NCBI GenBank assembly: GCA_035574455.1
Contig: DATLYT010000129.1
Span: forward strand, 1-38,199
Source: DATLYT01 sp035574455
GTDB taxonomy: Bacteria > Bacteroidota > Ignavibacteria > UBA10030
DNA length: 38,199 nucleotides
Direction: 5' to 3'
Under the pieces are notes generated by a model that saw nothing but the letters and a program-made list of their open reading frames with translations, ran no database searches and had not been told where the DNA came from. Of the stretch, positions 1 through 9,216 are shown one piece after another (the first letter of the stretch is position 1; every line of letters begins with the position of its first letter). The position numbers were made by a program, and so were the translations under genes.

Positions 1-1630
1 GCGACTTTGTTGGTGCACCTGTTGGTGGAATGATCTGCGTTAACGGCTTCCCATCCACCGTGCTTGGATAATCGATACCGACAACCTTGGCAAGTGTTGG
101 TGCAACGTCAACCGTGTAGATAGGGTCTTCGATTCTTTTACTTTTGAGATGCGCACCCCAGAAGACGACGGGCACGTGTGTATCATAGCGGTAGGGAGCA
201 CTGTGAGAAGTACCGGTGGATTGGGATGTCACAAGGCAGTATTCACAATAACGGATGATAAAGTCCTGACCGCGCGGTGGATAGTAGCTCCGTTGAAAAC
301 GGTCGAGGTACGGTCGGAATGGCGTGTGCGGGTTGATGAGCTCGCGTCGGAAGTAGACGTCAGCAATCCCCTCAATCTTCAGCAATCCTTCCCGCAGGAG
401 CTGCTCGAGTGTGAGGCTATCAACTCCAACGCTCGATGCGGCGGCGTAGTGCAAGAACGCGTTTGATTGAATCACCGGCTCGCTCAGTCCCAACTGCTGT
501 TGCAAGGAGCGATCCAGCTCGTCAATCTTAGGCTTGATTTCCTTGTTGAAAAGAATTCGACGCGCAGGTTGATGCTGGTACTGAACAAGATACTCCGGCA
601 GCGGAAGGACTCCGTGGTCTGCGCTAAGAGCGAGAAGAATCTTGTCGCGTCCTACGGTGCGTTCGATCTCGTCAAGTAAAGCACCCAACGCACGATCCAG
701 GCGAAGAAGGTGGTCGTGCATTTCGTGACTGTTCGGTCCGAAATTGTGTCCGATGTAATCGGTGCAGGAAAGATCGATGCTGAGGTAATCCGTCACGTTG
801 CGCTGCCCGAGTTGTTCAGCGTGAAAGGCCTTGCCGGCAAACGCCAGCACGAGATGGTCGCCATAGGGACTGTTCATGAGGTAGCGTTCTTTTTTCCCGG
901 GTTCGAAAACGTGAGGGAAAGATGTGCGCGTTCCCCATGGTGTTTCTGCCGCAAATTCATCCGGGCCATCGGACAGGTAGAGTTCCTCCGGCAACAGTTT
1001 TGTCCAAGCATCCGGAACGTTGTGTTTGATCCATTCGGAGGCATTGAACGACTTTGCCCATGCGGGCAGTTGTTGTGTGTAATAATCGGACGTTACCATA
1101 TGACCCGTCTCGCGGTCATACCAGAATGCGTAGTCTGCGTGATGGCCCCCCATAAGAATTGCCGCGCGCTCTTTTCCCGATATCGAAATCACTCTGGAAG
1201 TCGGAGAGGCAGACTTCAACCAGTCACCAATTGTTGTCTCACGAAGGTTCCGAGGAGAATAGCCTCCACCCTCACCCTCAACGGGTTTCGCGGAAAAGTC
1301 GCTTACGCAGTATACCGTCTTCCTTGTGACAGGGTCAATCCATTCGTTTGAGATAATGCCGTTTTTGCGCGGGTATGTGCCGGTGGAAAGCGCGGCGTGC
1401 CCCGGAGCAGTCCAGCTGCCGGAATAATTAAGGTCGGCGTTGGTATACACAACTCCTTCCTGAATGAGTTTTTTAAATCCGCCCACGTACTGATCCTTAT
1501 ATCGTTCAAGGTAATCCGGCCTCATTTGATCGATGGAAATAAAAAGGATGAGCGTTGGCCGTTGGGCCGCCTGCAACATGAGATTTGTTGCAGAGATCAG
1601 GACAATGATGATGGTGAGAAGTCGTTTCAT
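1..1630 (-). CDS. PafA-type alkaline phosphatase, C-terminus cut by window edge
   Basis: This exported phosphomonoesterase belongs to the alkaline phosphatase superfamily and probably releases phosphate from organic phosphates outside the cytoplasmic membrane. The reading frame is open from ATG at 1630 to base 1, giving 543 residues without a stop, so the 3' end lies outside the window. A hydrophobic signal peptide covers residues 1-22. Metal-ligand and nucleophile motifs are visible: SIDQMRPDY (D34), the nucleophile in SWTAPGHA (T74), a TDYIGH motif, ADHG, and a late GTSHS histidine. SGKERAAI near residue 153 supplies the Lys-x-Arg pair (K153, R155) that marks the PafA monoesterase group rather than diesterases (family knowledge). 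AGGAT lies 8 bases upstream of the ATG. It follows transketolase on the same strand after an 80-bp gap. The fold is certain; substrate preference is inferred from the Lys/Arg pair. Confidence 0.9.
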   Translation of the reverse strand, partial: MKRLLTIIIVLISATNLMLQAAQRPTLILFISIDQMRPDYLERYKDQYVGGFKKLIQEGVVYTNADLNYSGSWTAPGHAALSTGTYPRKNGIISNEWIDPVTRKTVYCVSDFSAKPVEGEGGGYSPRNLRETTIGDWLKSASPTSRVISISGKERAAILMGGHHADYAFWYDRETGHMVTSDYYTQQLPAWAKSFNASEWIKHNVPDAWTKLLPEELYLSDGPDEFAAETPWGTRTSFPHVFEPGKKERYLMNSPYGDHLVLAFAGKAFHAEQLGQRNVTDYLSIDLSCTDYIGHNFGPNSHEMHDHLLRLDRALGALLDEIERTVGRDKILLALSADHGVLPLPEYLVQYQHQPARRILFNKEIKPKIDELDRSLQQQLGLSEPVIQSNAFLHYAAASSVGVDSLTLEQLLREGLLKIEGIADVYFRRELINPHTPFRPYLDRFQRSYYPPRGQDFIIRYCEYCLVTSQSTGTSHSAPYRYDTHVPVVFWGAHLKSKRIEDPIYTVDVAPTLAKVVGIDYPSTVDGKPLTQIIPPTGAPTKS

Positions 1631-1711
1631 GGATGGTATCCTGTTTTGCAAAAGGAGTGAAGTACTCTCAGAAAAAACCCGACAGAATGACGTTCCGTTT
1701 TGAGACGGCTT

Positions 1712-3721
1712 CTATATTGTGAGCAGTTCTTTCGCCTTCTTGTAGACATTCTCCGCTGTGAAGCCGTACTGCTTCATCACTACATCAACGGGAGCGGAGT
1801 GGCCGAAGGTCGTTATACCAAGTACCGCTCCGGAGTCGCCCACGTACTTGTGCCAGCCCATCGGCGATCCTGCCTCAATCGCAAGACGCTTCTTGCTCGA
1901 AGCGGGAAGCACCTGCTCCCGATACTCCTTCGGTTGACGCTCGAACAGCTCCCATGATGGCATGTTCACCACTCGGACGGTGATTTGATCTTTCACCAGC
2001 ATCTCAAACGCACCGAGGGCATGTTGGACTTCAGAGCCGGTGGCGATGAGGATGATGTCCGGGAAGCTGCCGTATTCGGCGAGAACGTACGCGCCCTTGC
2101 GGAGGTTTTCTGCCGGAGGAAACTTTGTCCGGTCGATGAGCGGGAGTTTCTGGCGGGTGAGGGCAAGGACAACAGGACCGGTCGTATGCTCGATGGCAAC
2201 CTGCCACGCGACGGCAACTTCATTTGCGTCCGCAGGGCGGATGACCGTGATGTTGGGAATAGAGCGGAGCGAGGCGAGCTGCTCGATGGGCTGATGCGTT
2301 GGGCCGTCCTCGCCAAGACCGATGCTGTCGTGCGTGTAGACGTAAATCGGACGGATGCCCATCAGTGCGGCGAGGCGAATCGGCGGACGCATGTATTCGG
2401 AGAAGATCAGAAACGTCCCGCCGTAGGGAATCATGCCGTCGGTCAACGCGAGGCCGTTGAGGATGCCGCCCATCGCATGCTCGCGCACGCCGAAGCGGAT
2501 GTTTCGGCCGGTGTACGAGCTTCGCTGGAACTCACCCATCTCCTTCAAATAGGTATTGTTGGAAGGGGTCAAATCCGCCGAACCGCCGATGAGGGAGGGG
2601 AGATGCGGTGCGATGGCGTTCAGGACTTTGCCCGAGGCTTCGCGCGTGGCCAGCGCCCCGGAATCGGTACTGAAGGTTGGAATCGCCTTCTTCCACTCGT
2701 CACCGTAATTCCTGTTCCAGATTTTCTGAAGTTCTTTCGCCAGTTCCGGATGATGCTTTTCGTATCGCTCAAAGAGTGTATACCAGAGGGATTCCCACTT
2801 CTTTCCCTGTGCTTGCGCTTTGCGAAAGTGGTTGAGAGCTTCATCCGGGATATAGAATGTCTTTTCCGGATCCCAGCCCAGCGCCTGCTTGGTGAGTTTC
2901 ACTTCTTCTTCTCCGAGCGGCGCGCCGTGAGCTTCGGCCGTGTCTTGCTTGTTAGGACTCCCGTAGCCGATGTGTGTCCGGACGCGAATGAGGGATGGAA
3001 GTTCGCCTTCATCCTCCCGCGCGGCGCGGATGGCTTCATCGATTGCATCTAAGTCATTTCCATCCTCCACCGTTTGCACGTGCCAGCCGTACGCCTCGAA
3101 GCGCTTGAGCACATCTTCCGTAAAGGTCAGGTCGGTGCTGCCGTCGATGCTGATCTCGTTGTCGTCATACAGGTAGACGATGTTGCCGAGCTTCAGATGT
3201 CCCGCCAGCGAGGCCGCTTCCGAGGCGATTCCTTCCATCAAATCCCCGTCGCTGACAATGCCATAGATGGTGTAATTGATGAGCTCGAAGTTCGGCCGGT
3301 TGTAGCGCGCCGCGAGGTAGCGTTGCGCAATCGCCATCCCGACCCCGTTGGCAAAACCCTGTCCAAGGGGTCCCGTCGTGGTCTCGACTCCGGGCGTATG
3401 GCCGTACTCGGGATGGCCGGGCGTTTTGCTCCCCCACTGCCGAAAATTCTTGATTTCATCAAGCGAGAGGTCGTAGCCTGTCAGGTGCAACAGGCTGTAG
3501 AGTAACATGCAGCCGTGCCCTGCAGAGAGGATAAAGCGGTCGCGATTGAACCACTTGGGATTATTCGGATTGTGCTTGAGGTGGCGGGTCCAGAGTACAT
3601 ATGCCATCGGTGCTGCGCCCATCGGCATGCCGGGATGACCGGATTTTGCCTTCTGGACAGCATCCATCGCGAGGCAACGGATCGTGTTGATGCAAAGTTG
3701 GTCGAGCTCGGCGTTCGTCAG
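1712..3721 (-). CDS. tkt: Transketolase, probable CTG start
   Basis: This thiamine-diphosphate enzyme of the non-oxidative pentose phosphate pathway moves two-carbon ketol units between sugar phosphates. It is full length at about 669 residues. Visible motifs are SGHPGMPMG with H29, GHGCMLLYSLLHL, the ThDP/metal segment SDGDLMEG followed by YDDNEISIDG, RFGVREHAMGG and GLGEDGPTHQPIEQ. The first ATG (3667) falls inside the conserved N-terminal helix and would remove about 18 residues. The frame upstream reads TNAELDQLCINTIRCLA, the normal family N-terminus, and begins after a CTG at 3719-3721. GGAG stands 7 bases before that CTG, and no in-frame ATG, GTG or TTG lies close by. I therefore annotate a CTG start. 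The gene is divergent from the sensor kinase and upstream of the phosphatase. Confidence 0.95.
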   Translation of the reverse strand: MTNAELDQLCINTIRCLAMDAVQKAKSGHPGMPMGAAPMAYVLWTRHLKHNPNNPKWFNRDRFILSAGHGCMLLYSLLHLTGYDLSLDEIKNFRQWGSKTPGHPEYGHTPGVETTTGPLGQGFANGVGMAIAQRYLAARYNRPNFELINYTIYGIVSDGDLMEGIASEAASLAGHLKLGNIVYLYDDNEISIDGSTDLTFTEDVLKRFEAYGWHVQTVEDGNDLDAIDEAIRAAREDEGELPSLIRVRTHIGYGSPNKQDTAEAHGAPLGEEEVKLTKQALGWDPEKTFYIPDEALNHFRKAQAQGKKWESLWYTLFERYEKHHPELAKELQKIWNRNYGDEWKKAIPTFSTDSGALATREASGKVLNAIAPHLPSLIGGSADLTPSNNTYLKEMGEFQRSSYTGRNIRFGVREHAMGGILNGLALTDGMIPYGGTFLIFSEYMRPPIRLAALMGIRPIYVYTHDSIGLGEDGPTHQPIEQLASLRSIPNITVIRPADANEVAVAWQVAIEHTTGPVVLALTRQKLPLIDRTKFPPAENLRKGAYVLAEYGSFPDIILIATGSEVQHALGAFEMLVKDQITVRVVNMPSWELFERQPKEYREQVLPASSKKRLAIEAGSPMGWHKYVGDSGAVLGITTFGHSAPVDVVMKQYGFTAENVYKKAKELLTI

Positions 3722-3933
3722 AGTGCGTCTCCTTTTTCCTTGATGGAAGCTCGGCAGGGTTCATCATGTCGTCTTTTCGACAACACCTGCCGGGTCTTGA
3801 GCAAGAGAAAGCGAAACAAGATAGGGAAGAGTCCGGAAAAATCAAACTGATGGAAATCCAGATTTTTTCCGAAAGTCTTGCTCGCCGAGGGAAATTCCCG
3901 TACGTTGAACAAGATTATTTGAGGAAGGAGAGT

Positions 3934-6900
3934 GTGCCGCAGATTGTCCAATCGTATCCAACGTATCGACCCATCTCGTTGAATCCAACCCTTCATAATC
4001 GTCATTATACGGCAGCTATAGTTACTCTGCTGCTGTCGATAGTTCTGTCCTCGCAGACGGTTTCTCAACAACGCTCACTGATGTTCCACCGGCTCTCCAC
4101 GGAGCAGGGTCTTTCCCAGTCGACCGTGTATTCGATGTTGCAGGACAGGCAGGGCTTTATCTGGTTTGGTACTCGGGATGGCCTCAATCGCTTCGATGGA
4201 ATGCAATTCATCGTTTACCGTCATCAACCGGGTGTAGCTACGACGCTGTCCCATCCGAATGTTCGTGCCATTGTTGAGGATTCCTCTGGCTTGCTCTGGC
4301 TTGGAACGGACGGTGGAGGACTCAACGTGCTCGATCCCTCCACAGGGCAGTTTCGTCTCTATCGGCAGAATGGCGCGAATCCATTCAGTCTGAGTGATGA
4401 CCAAGTGTTATCGCTTTGTTTTGACCGGGCTGGCAAGTTGTGGATTGGTACGCGGCATGGGGGGCTTAACCGTTTCGACCCTTCGACCGGACATTTTGTT
4501 CAGGTTCGGTATGATTCGAGCGACGAAACCGCCTCGACTCGCTCTTCCATTTGGTCGCTTGCAGTGGATCAACACGGGACGATCTGGGTTGGCGCCGACC
4601 ATGGATTGTTTCAACTGAGAGAGAACGGCTCGGTCGCTGCCGTTCTTTGGGGAGTTCGCATCACCACAATTCACGCAGGGGCAGGTGGAGTACTGTGGGT
4701 AGGTTCAACCGCTCGAGGTTTGTTCAAGGTGGACCCCGTCACGAACAGTTATGAAACTGTTCGCCCTCGAAACCCCGCCGCGCGGACGATGGCTTCCGGG
4801 TCGATTGAAGCATTGTCAGAGGATGATGAAGGGAAACTCTGGATCGGCACACTCAGCGATGGTGTTCTGGTGTGGGATCCGGTACTCGATCGTTCCGTCA
4901 TTGCGCAATCAGAACAACAGACGCCGAATTCGTTGGGTGATAATGCCATTCGTACCATGTACAAAGACCGCGCGGGAGTCATGTGGATTGGTACTAATGC
5001 CGGTGGCGTCAGCTCCTTCTCAAAATATAGAGAGAAATTTCGCTGTTACCCAGTTGCCTCTGAGCAACGGCGAGTCTTTGCGTTTCCCGTCACTCTTTCG
5101 TTCGCGGAGGATAGGCACGGTCGAATCTGGGTTGGAACAGAGCGCGGCGGGCTGTTCATCTTTGATCCATCCTCCTTAACCTTTACGACGATTCCTTACG
5201 ACCAGAACGACCCAACGAAACTCAACAGTAAAGCAATCATCACGCTTCTTCGAGACCGCGAGGGAGCAATCTGGGTAGGGACGGACGGTGGCGGGCTGGA
5301 ACGTTGGTCAGCAGAGGGAAAAAAAATCGCCCGCTTTCGCCATGTTCCCTCAAACCCCAACTCTCTCAGCAACAATAGTGTCCTCACGCTGTATGAGGAT
5401 CGGGCTGGCGGGCTCTGGGTCGGAACCTACCGCGGCTTGAACTATCGTCCGCAGGGGAAACACGAGTTCATCCGATTTCATCACGACCCCCACAATCCGT
5501 TATCCCTGAGCGATGAACGTATCCTGGCGATTTTGGAGGACAGACACGGGGCGATCTGGATCGGTACGCACGGAGGAGGTCTCAACCGCCTGGACCCTGT
5601 TACGGGCACGGTCCGAAGGTTCCTCCCTCACGACACTGTTGCGACATCGATTTCCTCCGATCGCGTGAATTCCATTGTGGAAGATCGCGAAGGAAATCTC
5701 TGGCTGGGGACCTACCACGGCTTGAACAAATTTGACCCACGAACAGAGATGTTTGAACATTATGATGAGTCCAGCGGTCTGGCAAATGCGATCGTGCACG
5801 GAATTCTACCGGACGATGCGGGCAATCTCTGGCTGAGCACGAACAGAGGTCTCTCGCGTTTTCATCCCGCCACGAAAGCATTCCGGAATTTCGGCATGTC
5901 GGATGGTGTGCAGGGACTTGAGTTCAAAGGCGGCGCATATTTTCGCAGCTCTCGGGGGGAGTTTTACTTCGGCGGTGTAAACGGTTTTAACGTCTTTCGT
6001 CCAGACGAGATTCAGAATAATCCCTTTGTGCCTCCTGTCGTTATCACCAAGCTTGTGGTGTCCGGCGAAGAGCACTCCGTGAAAGACGGTTTCATTCAAT
6101 TGGAACACTTTGAGAATTTCTTTTCGATCGAGTTTGCCGCTCTGGAATTTGTAGCGCCGGCAGCGCAAATGTACCGCCATGAGCTGATCGGCTTTACCGA
6201 GTCGATGACCGCAGCAGGAAGCGGTCGGACAGCGTACTTCACCAACGTGCCTCCGGGAGAGTATACCTTTCGCGTCCTTGCCAGTAATGGTGATGGAGTC
6301 TGGAACAACGATGGGGCGACGCTGCGGATTCACATCCGGGCTCCGTTCTGGCAGACATGGTGGTTTCGCGCGTCCGCCATTCTGGTTTTTCTGGCGTTCC
6401 TCTGGATGGGATTTCGGCTTCGCCTGCAAGCGGCCTTGCGCGAAGAACGACTCCGAACAAAAATTGCCCGCGACCTGCATGACGACCTGAGCGGCACGCT
6501 CAGTAGCATTTCGTTCTATTCGGATGCTGTGAAGCGCGGGGGAGAACGGTCGGGGCGATATGTTGAGCAGATCGCGGAAAGTGCGCGTGAAGCGAAAGAG
6601 AAGATTTCCGATATCATCTGGTCGGTCGACCCGCGGCACGATGATTGGCGTGAGTTCCTCTCCCGGTGCGAACGCTACGCCGCCGACCTCCTCGAGAGTC
6701 GTGGGATCCTGCATGAGTTAAAGATTGATAAGAACGTCCCGGGGCAACTACGCCTCGAGCTGAGACAACACCTCTGGCTGATTTTCAAAGAGCTGCTGAT
6801 TAACCTCGTCCGTCACTCCGAGGCGTCCCGGGCGATCGTAACAATGAGCGTTCTTCAAAAAACACTCGTGTTAACAGTTACCGATAATGGTAAAGGCTTT

Positions 6901-7032
6901 GACACTAGAGCGATTTCTCAGGGCCATGGCCTTGGCAATGTGTGGAGGCGAGTGGAGTTGTTGAAAGGCCAAGCGGCAGTAGAGTCTTCGGCGGGGAATG
7001 GTACGCGTTGGCGTGTCCAGGTTCCTCTTTAA
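3934..7032 (+). CDS. Propeller-type sensor histidine kinase (Reg_prop / Y_Y_Y / HisKA_3)
   Basis: This membrane sensor kinase has a large periplasmic sensor. A hydrophobic export segment lies at about residues 25-45. It is followed by about 14 two-component-regulator propeller motifs of the form IWIGT..GGLNRFDP up to about residue 690, consistent with two seven-bladed propellers. A Y_Y_Y-type beta-sandwich follows (about 720-800), then one membrane helix (about 809-829). The cytoplasmic kinase has a HisKA_3 dimerisation box with phosphoacceptor H849 in IARDLHDDLSG, and an ATPase domain with an N-box-like LLINLVRHSEAS, DNGKGFD and HGLGNVWRR. There is no fused receiver or DNA-binding domain, so it is a classical kinase for the separate regulator downstream. 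I chose GTG 3934 because GAGGAAGGAG lies just upstream and the export signal then starts normally. The frame is also open from ATG 3766 and ATG 3849. Many relatives in Bacteroidota sense polysaccharides, but the ligand here cannot be read from sequence. Confidence 0.9.
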   Translation: MPQIVQSYPTYRPISLNPTLHNRHYTAAIVTLLLSIVLSSQTVSQQRSLMFHRLSTEQGLSQSTVYSMLQDRQGFIWFGTRDGLNRFDGMQFIVYRHQPGVATTLSHPNVRAIVEDSSGLLWLGTDGGGLNVLDPSTGQFRLYRQNGANPFSLSDDQVLSLCFDRAGKLWIGTRHGGLNRFDPSTGHFVQVRYDSSDETASTRSSIWSLAVDQHGTIWVGADHGLFQLRENGSVAAVLWGVRITTIHAGAGGVLWVGSTARGLFKVDPVTNSYETVRPRNPAARTMASGSIEALSEDDEGKLWIGTLSDGVLVWDPVLDRSVIAQSEQQTPNSLGDNAIRTMYKDRAGVMWIGTNAGGVSSFSKYREKFRCYPVASEQRRVFAFPVTLSFAEDRHGRIWVGTERGGLFIFDPSSLTFTTIPYDQNDPTKLNSKAIITLLRDREGAIWVGTDGGGLERWSAEGKKIARFRHVPSNPNSLSNNSVLTLYEDRAGGLWVGTYRGLNYRPQGKHEFIRFHHDPHNPLSLSDERILAILEDRHGAIWIGTHGGGLNRLDPVTGTVRRFLPHDTVATSISSDRVNSIVEDREGNLWLGTYHGLNKFDPRTEMFEHYDESSGLANAIVHGILPDDAGNLWLSTNRGLSRFHPATKAFRNFGMSDGVQGLEFKGGAYFRSSRGEFYFGGVNGFNVFRPDEIQNNPFVPPVVITKLVVSGEEHSVKDGFIQLEHFENFFSIEFAALEFVAPAAQMYRHELIGFTESMTAAGSGRTAYFTNVPPGEYTFRVLASNGDGVWNNDGATLRIHIRAPFWQTWWFRASAILVFLAFLWMGFRLRLQAALREERLRTKIARDLHDDLSGTLSSISFYSDAVKRGGERSGRYVEQIAESAREAKEKISDIIWSVDPRHDDWREFLSRCERYAADLLESRGILHELKIDKNVPGQLRLELRQHLWLIFKELLINLVRHSEASRAIVTMSVLQKTLVLTVTDNGKGFDTRAISQGHGLGNVWRRVELLKGQAAVESSAGNGTRWRVQVPL

Positions 7033-7133
7033 ACGTGCAACGATGATGGTATGCACCAGAACAAAGAGCGTCATCGCGTACGTAGACTCCATTTTATGGT
7101 GGTTACAACGCGTCTATCTCCAATGCTCGAAAA

Positions 7134-7151
7134 ACTACAGACGTCTGTAGT
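7134..7151. promoter_or_regulatory. Perfect 18-bp palindrome before the regulator gene (putative operator)
   Basis: ACTACAGACGTCTGTAGT is a perfect 18-bp inverted repeat made of ACTACAG and CTGTAGT around ACGT. It lies 36 bp before the response-regulator ATG. The CTGTAGT half-site recurs at 7901 and 7912, before the next gene. An operator for the NarL-type regulator itself is the simplest reading, but no binding evidence exists. Confidence 0.5.
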
Positions 7152-7187
7152 GTGCCTTGAGAAGAAAAATCCTACTCTGGTATTGAA

Positions 7188-7865
7188 ATGACAACCGATA
7201 AGCATCAGCCTGACTCTACGCCTTTGCAAGTTGTGATCGTCGAAGACAACCGCTTTATGCGGGAGAGCTGGAAGACCATCATCGATTTTGAGCGGGATAT
7301 GCACGTGCTTGCCGCGTTTGGGTCGTGTGAGGAAGCACTGCAATCGAAGCAACTCGGCGAGGCCGACGTCATGATCATGGATATTGAGCTTCCCGGCATG
7401 TCGGGCATTGAGGGCGTAAAGGAAATCAAGAAGCGGTATCCCAAGAGCGTGATCATCATGGCGACGGTGTTCGAAGATGACAAGAATGTGTTTGAGTCGC
7501 TGCAGAACGGTGCCATCGGTTATCTTTCCAAGAAAGTGTCCACAAGCGAACTGTTGGAGGCGATCCGGTCTGCGCACAACGGCGGCTCGCCGATGTCGCC
7601 TGCCATCGCCCGCAAAGTGATCGAATCGCTCCAGGCTGCGGCGGTCAAAAAAGATCCGCAATCGATGCTTACCGACCGCGAGCGCGAGGTGCTCGAGCAT
7701 CTCGCCGACGGTAAGTCCTACGCCGCAATCGCCAAGGCGATGTTCCTTTCCATAGACGGCGTCGGTTACCACATCCGCCACATCTACGAAAAGCTCCAGG
7801 TTAACAGCCGCAGTGCCGCAGTGCGTGAAGGTTTCCGCCGTCGGCTCATCCGCTTGTTCCGCTAA
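7188..7865 (+). CDS. NarL/LuxR-family response regulator
   Basis: This cytoplasmic transcription factor is presumably phosphorylated by the propeller kinase encoded just upstream. The receiver domain (about residues 13-130) has the acidic pair E19/D20, phosphoacceptor D65 in MIMDIELPG and a lysine in GYLSKK. A LuxR-type helix-turn-helix follows at about 160-215 (LTDREREVLEHLADGKSYAAIAKAM then VGYHIRHIYEKL). At 225 residues the size is normal for the family. The gene starts at an ATG 155 bp after the kinase stop, and the gap holds a perfect palindrome that could serve autoregulation. The kinase-regulator pairing is inferred from adjacency. The downstream exported-protein cluster is the likeliest target because it begins with copies of the same half-site. 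Confidence 0.92.
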   Translation: MTTDKHQPDSTPLQVVIVEDNRFMRESWKTIIDFERDMHVLAAFGSCEEALQSKQLGEADVMIMDIELPGMSGIEGVKEIKKRYPKSVIIMATVFEDDKNVFESLQNGAIGYLSKKVSTSELLEAIRSAHNGGSPMSPAIARKVIESLQAAAVKKDPQSMLTDREREVLEHLADGKSYAAIAKAMFLSIDGVGYHIRHIYEKLQVNSRSAAVREGFRRRLIRLFR

Positions 7866-7890
7866 GCGAAATTCCTCCCTCGTTGCACTT

Positions 7891-7919
7891 CTACATGTTT
7901 CTGTAGTGTCCCTGTAGTC
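7891..7919. promoter_or_regulatory. CTGTAGT repeat cluster before the exported-protein operon (putative operator)
   Basis: The segment contains CTACA at 7891-7895 facing CTGTAG at 7901-7906, then a second CTGTAGTC at 7912-7919. The two CTGTAGT copies start 11 bp apart, about one helical turn. They share the half-site of the palindrome at 7134-7151. The next gene starts at 7984, and a possible -10 (TATTTT) lies at about 7929. An activator site is plausible but unproven. Confidence 0.45.
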
Positions 7920-7983
7920 TCCTGCGACTATTTTGCACCAGTTGTTTTTCCCATACGCTTCTGCATCAACGGAGGAGAATGCT

Positions 7984-9216
7984 GTGAAGCTCCAAAAAAT
8001 CCTTGGCGGGATGGTAAGACGGGAAGGGTTGCTTGCCTTGCTCGTGGTGGTCTGCCTCCCCGCCTCTATTCTGGGACAGGGAAACGTCAGCAAGAAGAAG
8101 AGCCATTATGTCGGGACGTTGGATTTTTTCCTGCGTGGTAGTTCCCGGGGAAACCGCGTGGGCCTTCCACCCGCTGCGGCGAATCCCTTACGCCCGGAAG
8201 CCTGGCTCGATGAACGCAACGGCATCGCCGCGCGCGGTCTTGTTGGAGGTGCTACACTACTGATCGACTGGTGGTCGTTGCTCGGCGAACCGGTCAGTTA
8301 CGACCGCTTTGTCTGGCAAACGAGCGGATGGTACGAAGTCCGGTACCCCGACAAGAAAACAGGGGCAACGGTTACCAAGACGATAACCCGCACTGCACTC
8401 CAAAAATATCCCGACCTGCTCAAGCGGTTTGATGCCATTGCGCCAACATACATGGATTTTGAAGTGGACGTTTCGCTCGGCAGTTTAGGCGACAAAGACT
8501 ACTCAGCGTTTCGTCGTCAATACAACATGCTCGAAAGCATCGGTTCAGCTGCACCCCACCTGAAGAGCACGTTTACCCGCAAGATTGGTAACGTCTCACT
8601 TCTGTTTGCACGCTCCGGGAAAGTACCGTACCAGGCAGCCGAAAGCCCCACCGGCGGCTGGACAGAATACCTCGGTCTCCCGCGGAACTACGATGCGGGT
8701 AAGTTGAAGATGATTACCCACTATTGGAAGCTCGCGCAGGATATCCGGATTCATTCGTTCCGCGTCACGAAAATGCAGTGGCCGCTTGGAGAACTGCGCG
8801 CCATTGCCGAACGCTTTGAGAAGTACGAGAGTGGAGAGGGCGAAGAGACGTTATCCGACAAACTCAAAGACATTGAACAGCAGGCGTCTCGCGTAACGGA
8901 ATACACCAAGAACGACTACTGGTCCGAAGCCACCAGCCTCAACCGGTATTACTTCTACATCATCGACGCGAACTCTGTGCAGGACGACTACTACGACCTG
9001 ATCGTCAACGGTGTCAATGTCGGTCCTGTCAACAATCGGACGGGTGGGAAGACAACCTATTTCTGCGTGCTGAAGCGTGGAGAGAATAAGGTTAAGCTCG
9101 CGTTGACCCAGTTGATGGGGAAAAGCAGCCGGTTCACCGTAGAAATCGAAGGCGTTTTCGGGCCTCGCGAGTTTTCCGGATCCCACGACCACGAATTCAC
9201 GGTGAATGTGAAATGA
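7984..9216 (+). CDS. Exported protein of unknown function, first gene of the cluster
   Basis: I do not recognise the family. The chosen start is GTG 7984, with GGAGGAG 6-12 bases upstream; an ATG at 7979 is out of frame and stops at once. The 410-residue product opens with a signal peptide (hydrophobic stretch around residues 14-30, ending near ILGQ). The mature part is mixed alpha/beta and rich in Trp and Tyr. A charged helical segment (about 280-320) precedes a beta-rich C-terminus with DDYYDLIVNGVNVGP, which resembles a small extracellular beta-sandwich. No cysteine lipobox and no T9SS tail are seen. It overlaps the next gene by ATGA, so the two are translationally coupled. It is probably periplasmic or surface located; its role is unknown. 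Confidence 0.8.
   Translation: MKLQKILGGMVRREGLLALLVVVCLPASILGQGNVSKKKSHYVGTLDFFLRGSSRGNRVGLPPAAANPLRPEAWLDERNGIAARGLVGGATLLIDWWSLLGEPVSYDRFVWQTSGWYEVRYPDKKTGATVTKTITRTALQKYPDLLKRFDAIAPTYMDFEVDVSLGSLGDKDYSAFRRQYNMLESIGSAAPHLKSTFTRKIGNVSLLFARSGKVPYQAAESPTGGWTEYLGLPRNYDAGKLKMITHYWKLAQDIRIHSFRVTKMQWPLGELRAIAERFEKYESGEGEETLSDKLKDIEQQASRVTEYTKNDYWSEATSLNRYYFYIIDANSVQDDYYDLIVNGVNVGPVNNRTGGKTTYFCVLKRGENKVKLALTQLMGKSSRFTVEIEGVFGPREFSGSHDHEFTVNVK

Noticed and set aside
1985..3052. 355-residue plus-strand frame antisense to transketolase
   Set aside because: Transketolase motifs on the minus strand are unmistakable; the antisense frame is composition-driven and Arg/Asp-rich.
5806..6714. 302-residue minus-strand frame antisense to the propeller kinase
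   Set aside because: It covers the Y_Y_Y and HisKA_3 coding region, which is clearly coding on the plus strand.
7071..8093. 340-residue minus-strand frame over the NarL regulator
   Set aside because: It spans the whole regulator gene and part of the next gene, with no family motifs, and would overlap two well-supported genes.
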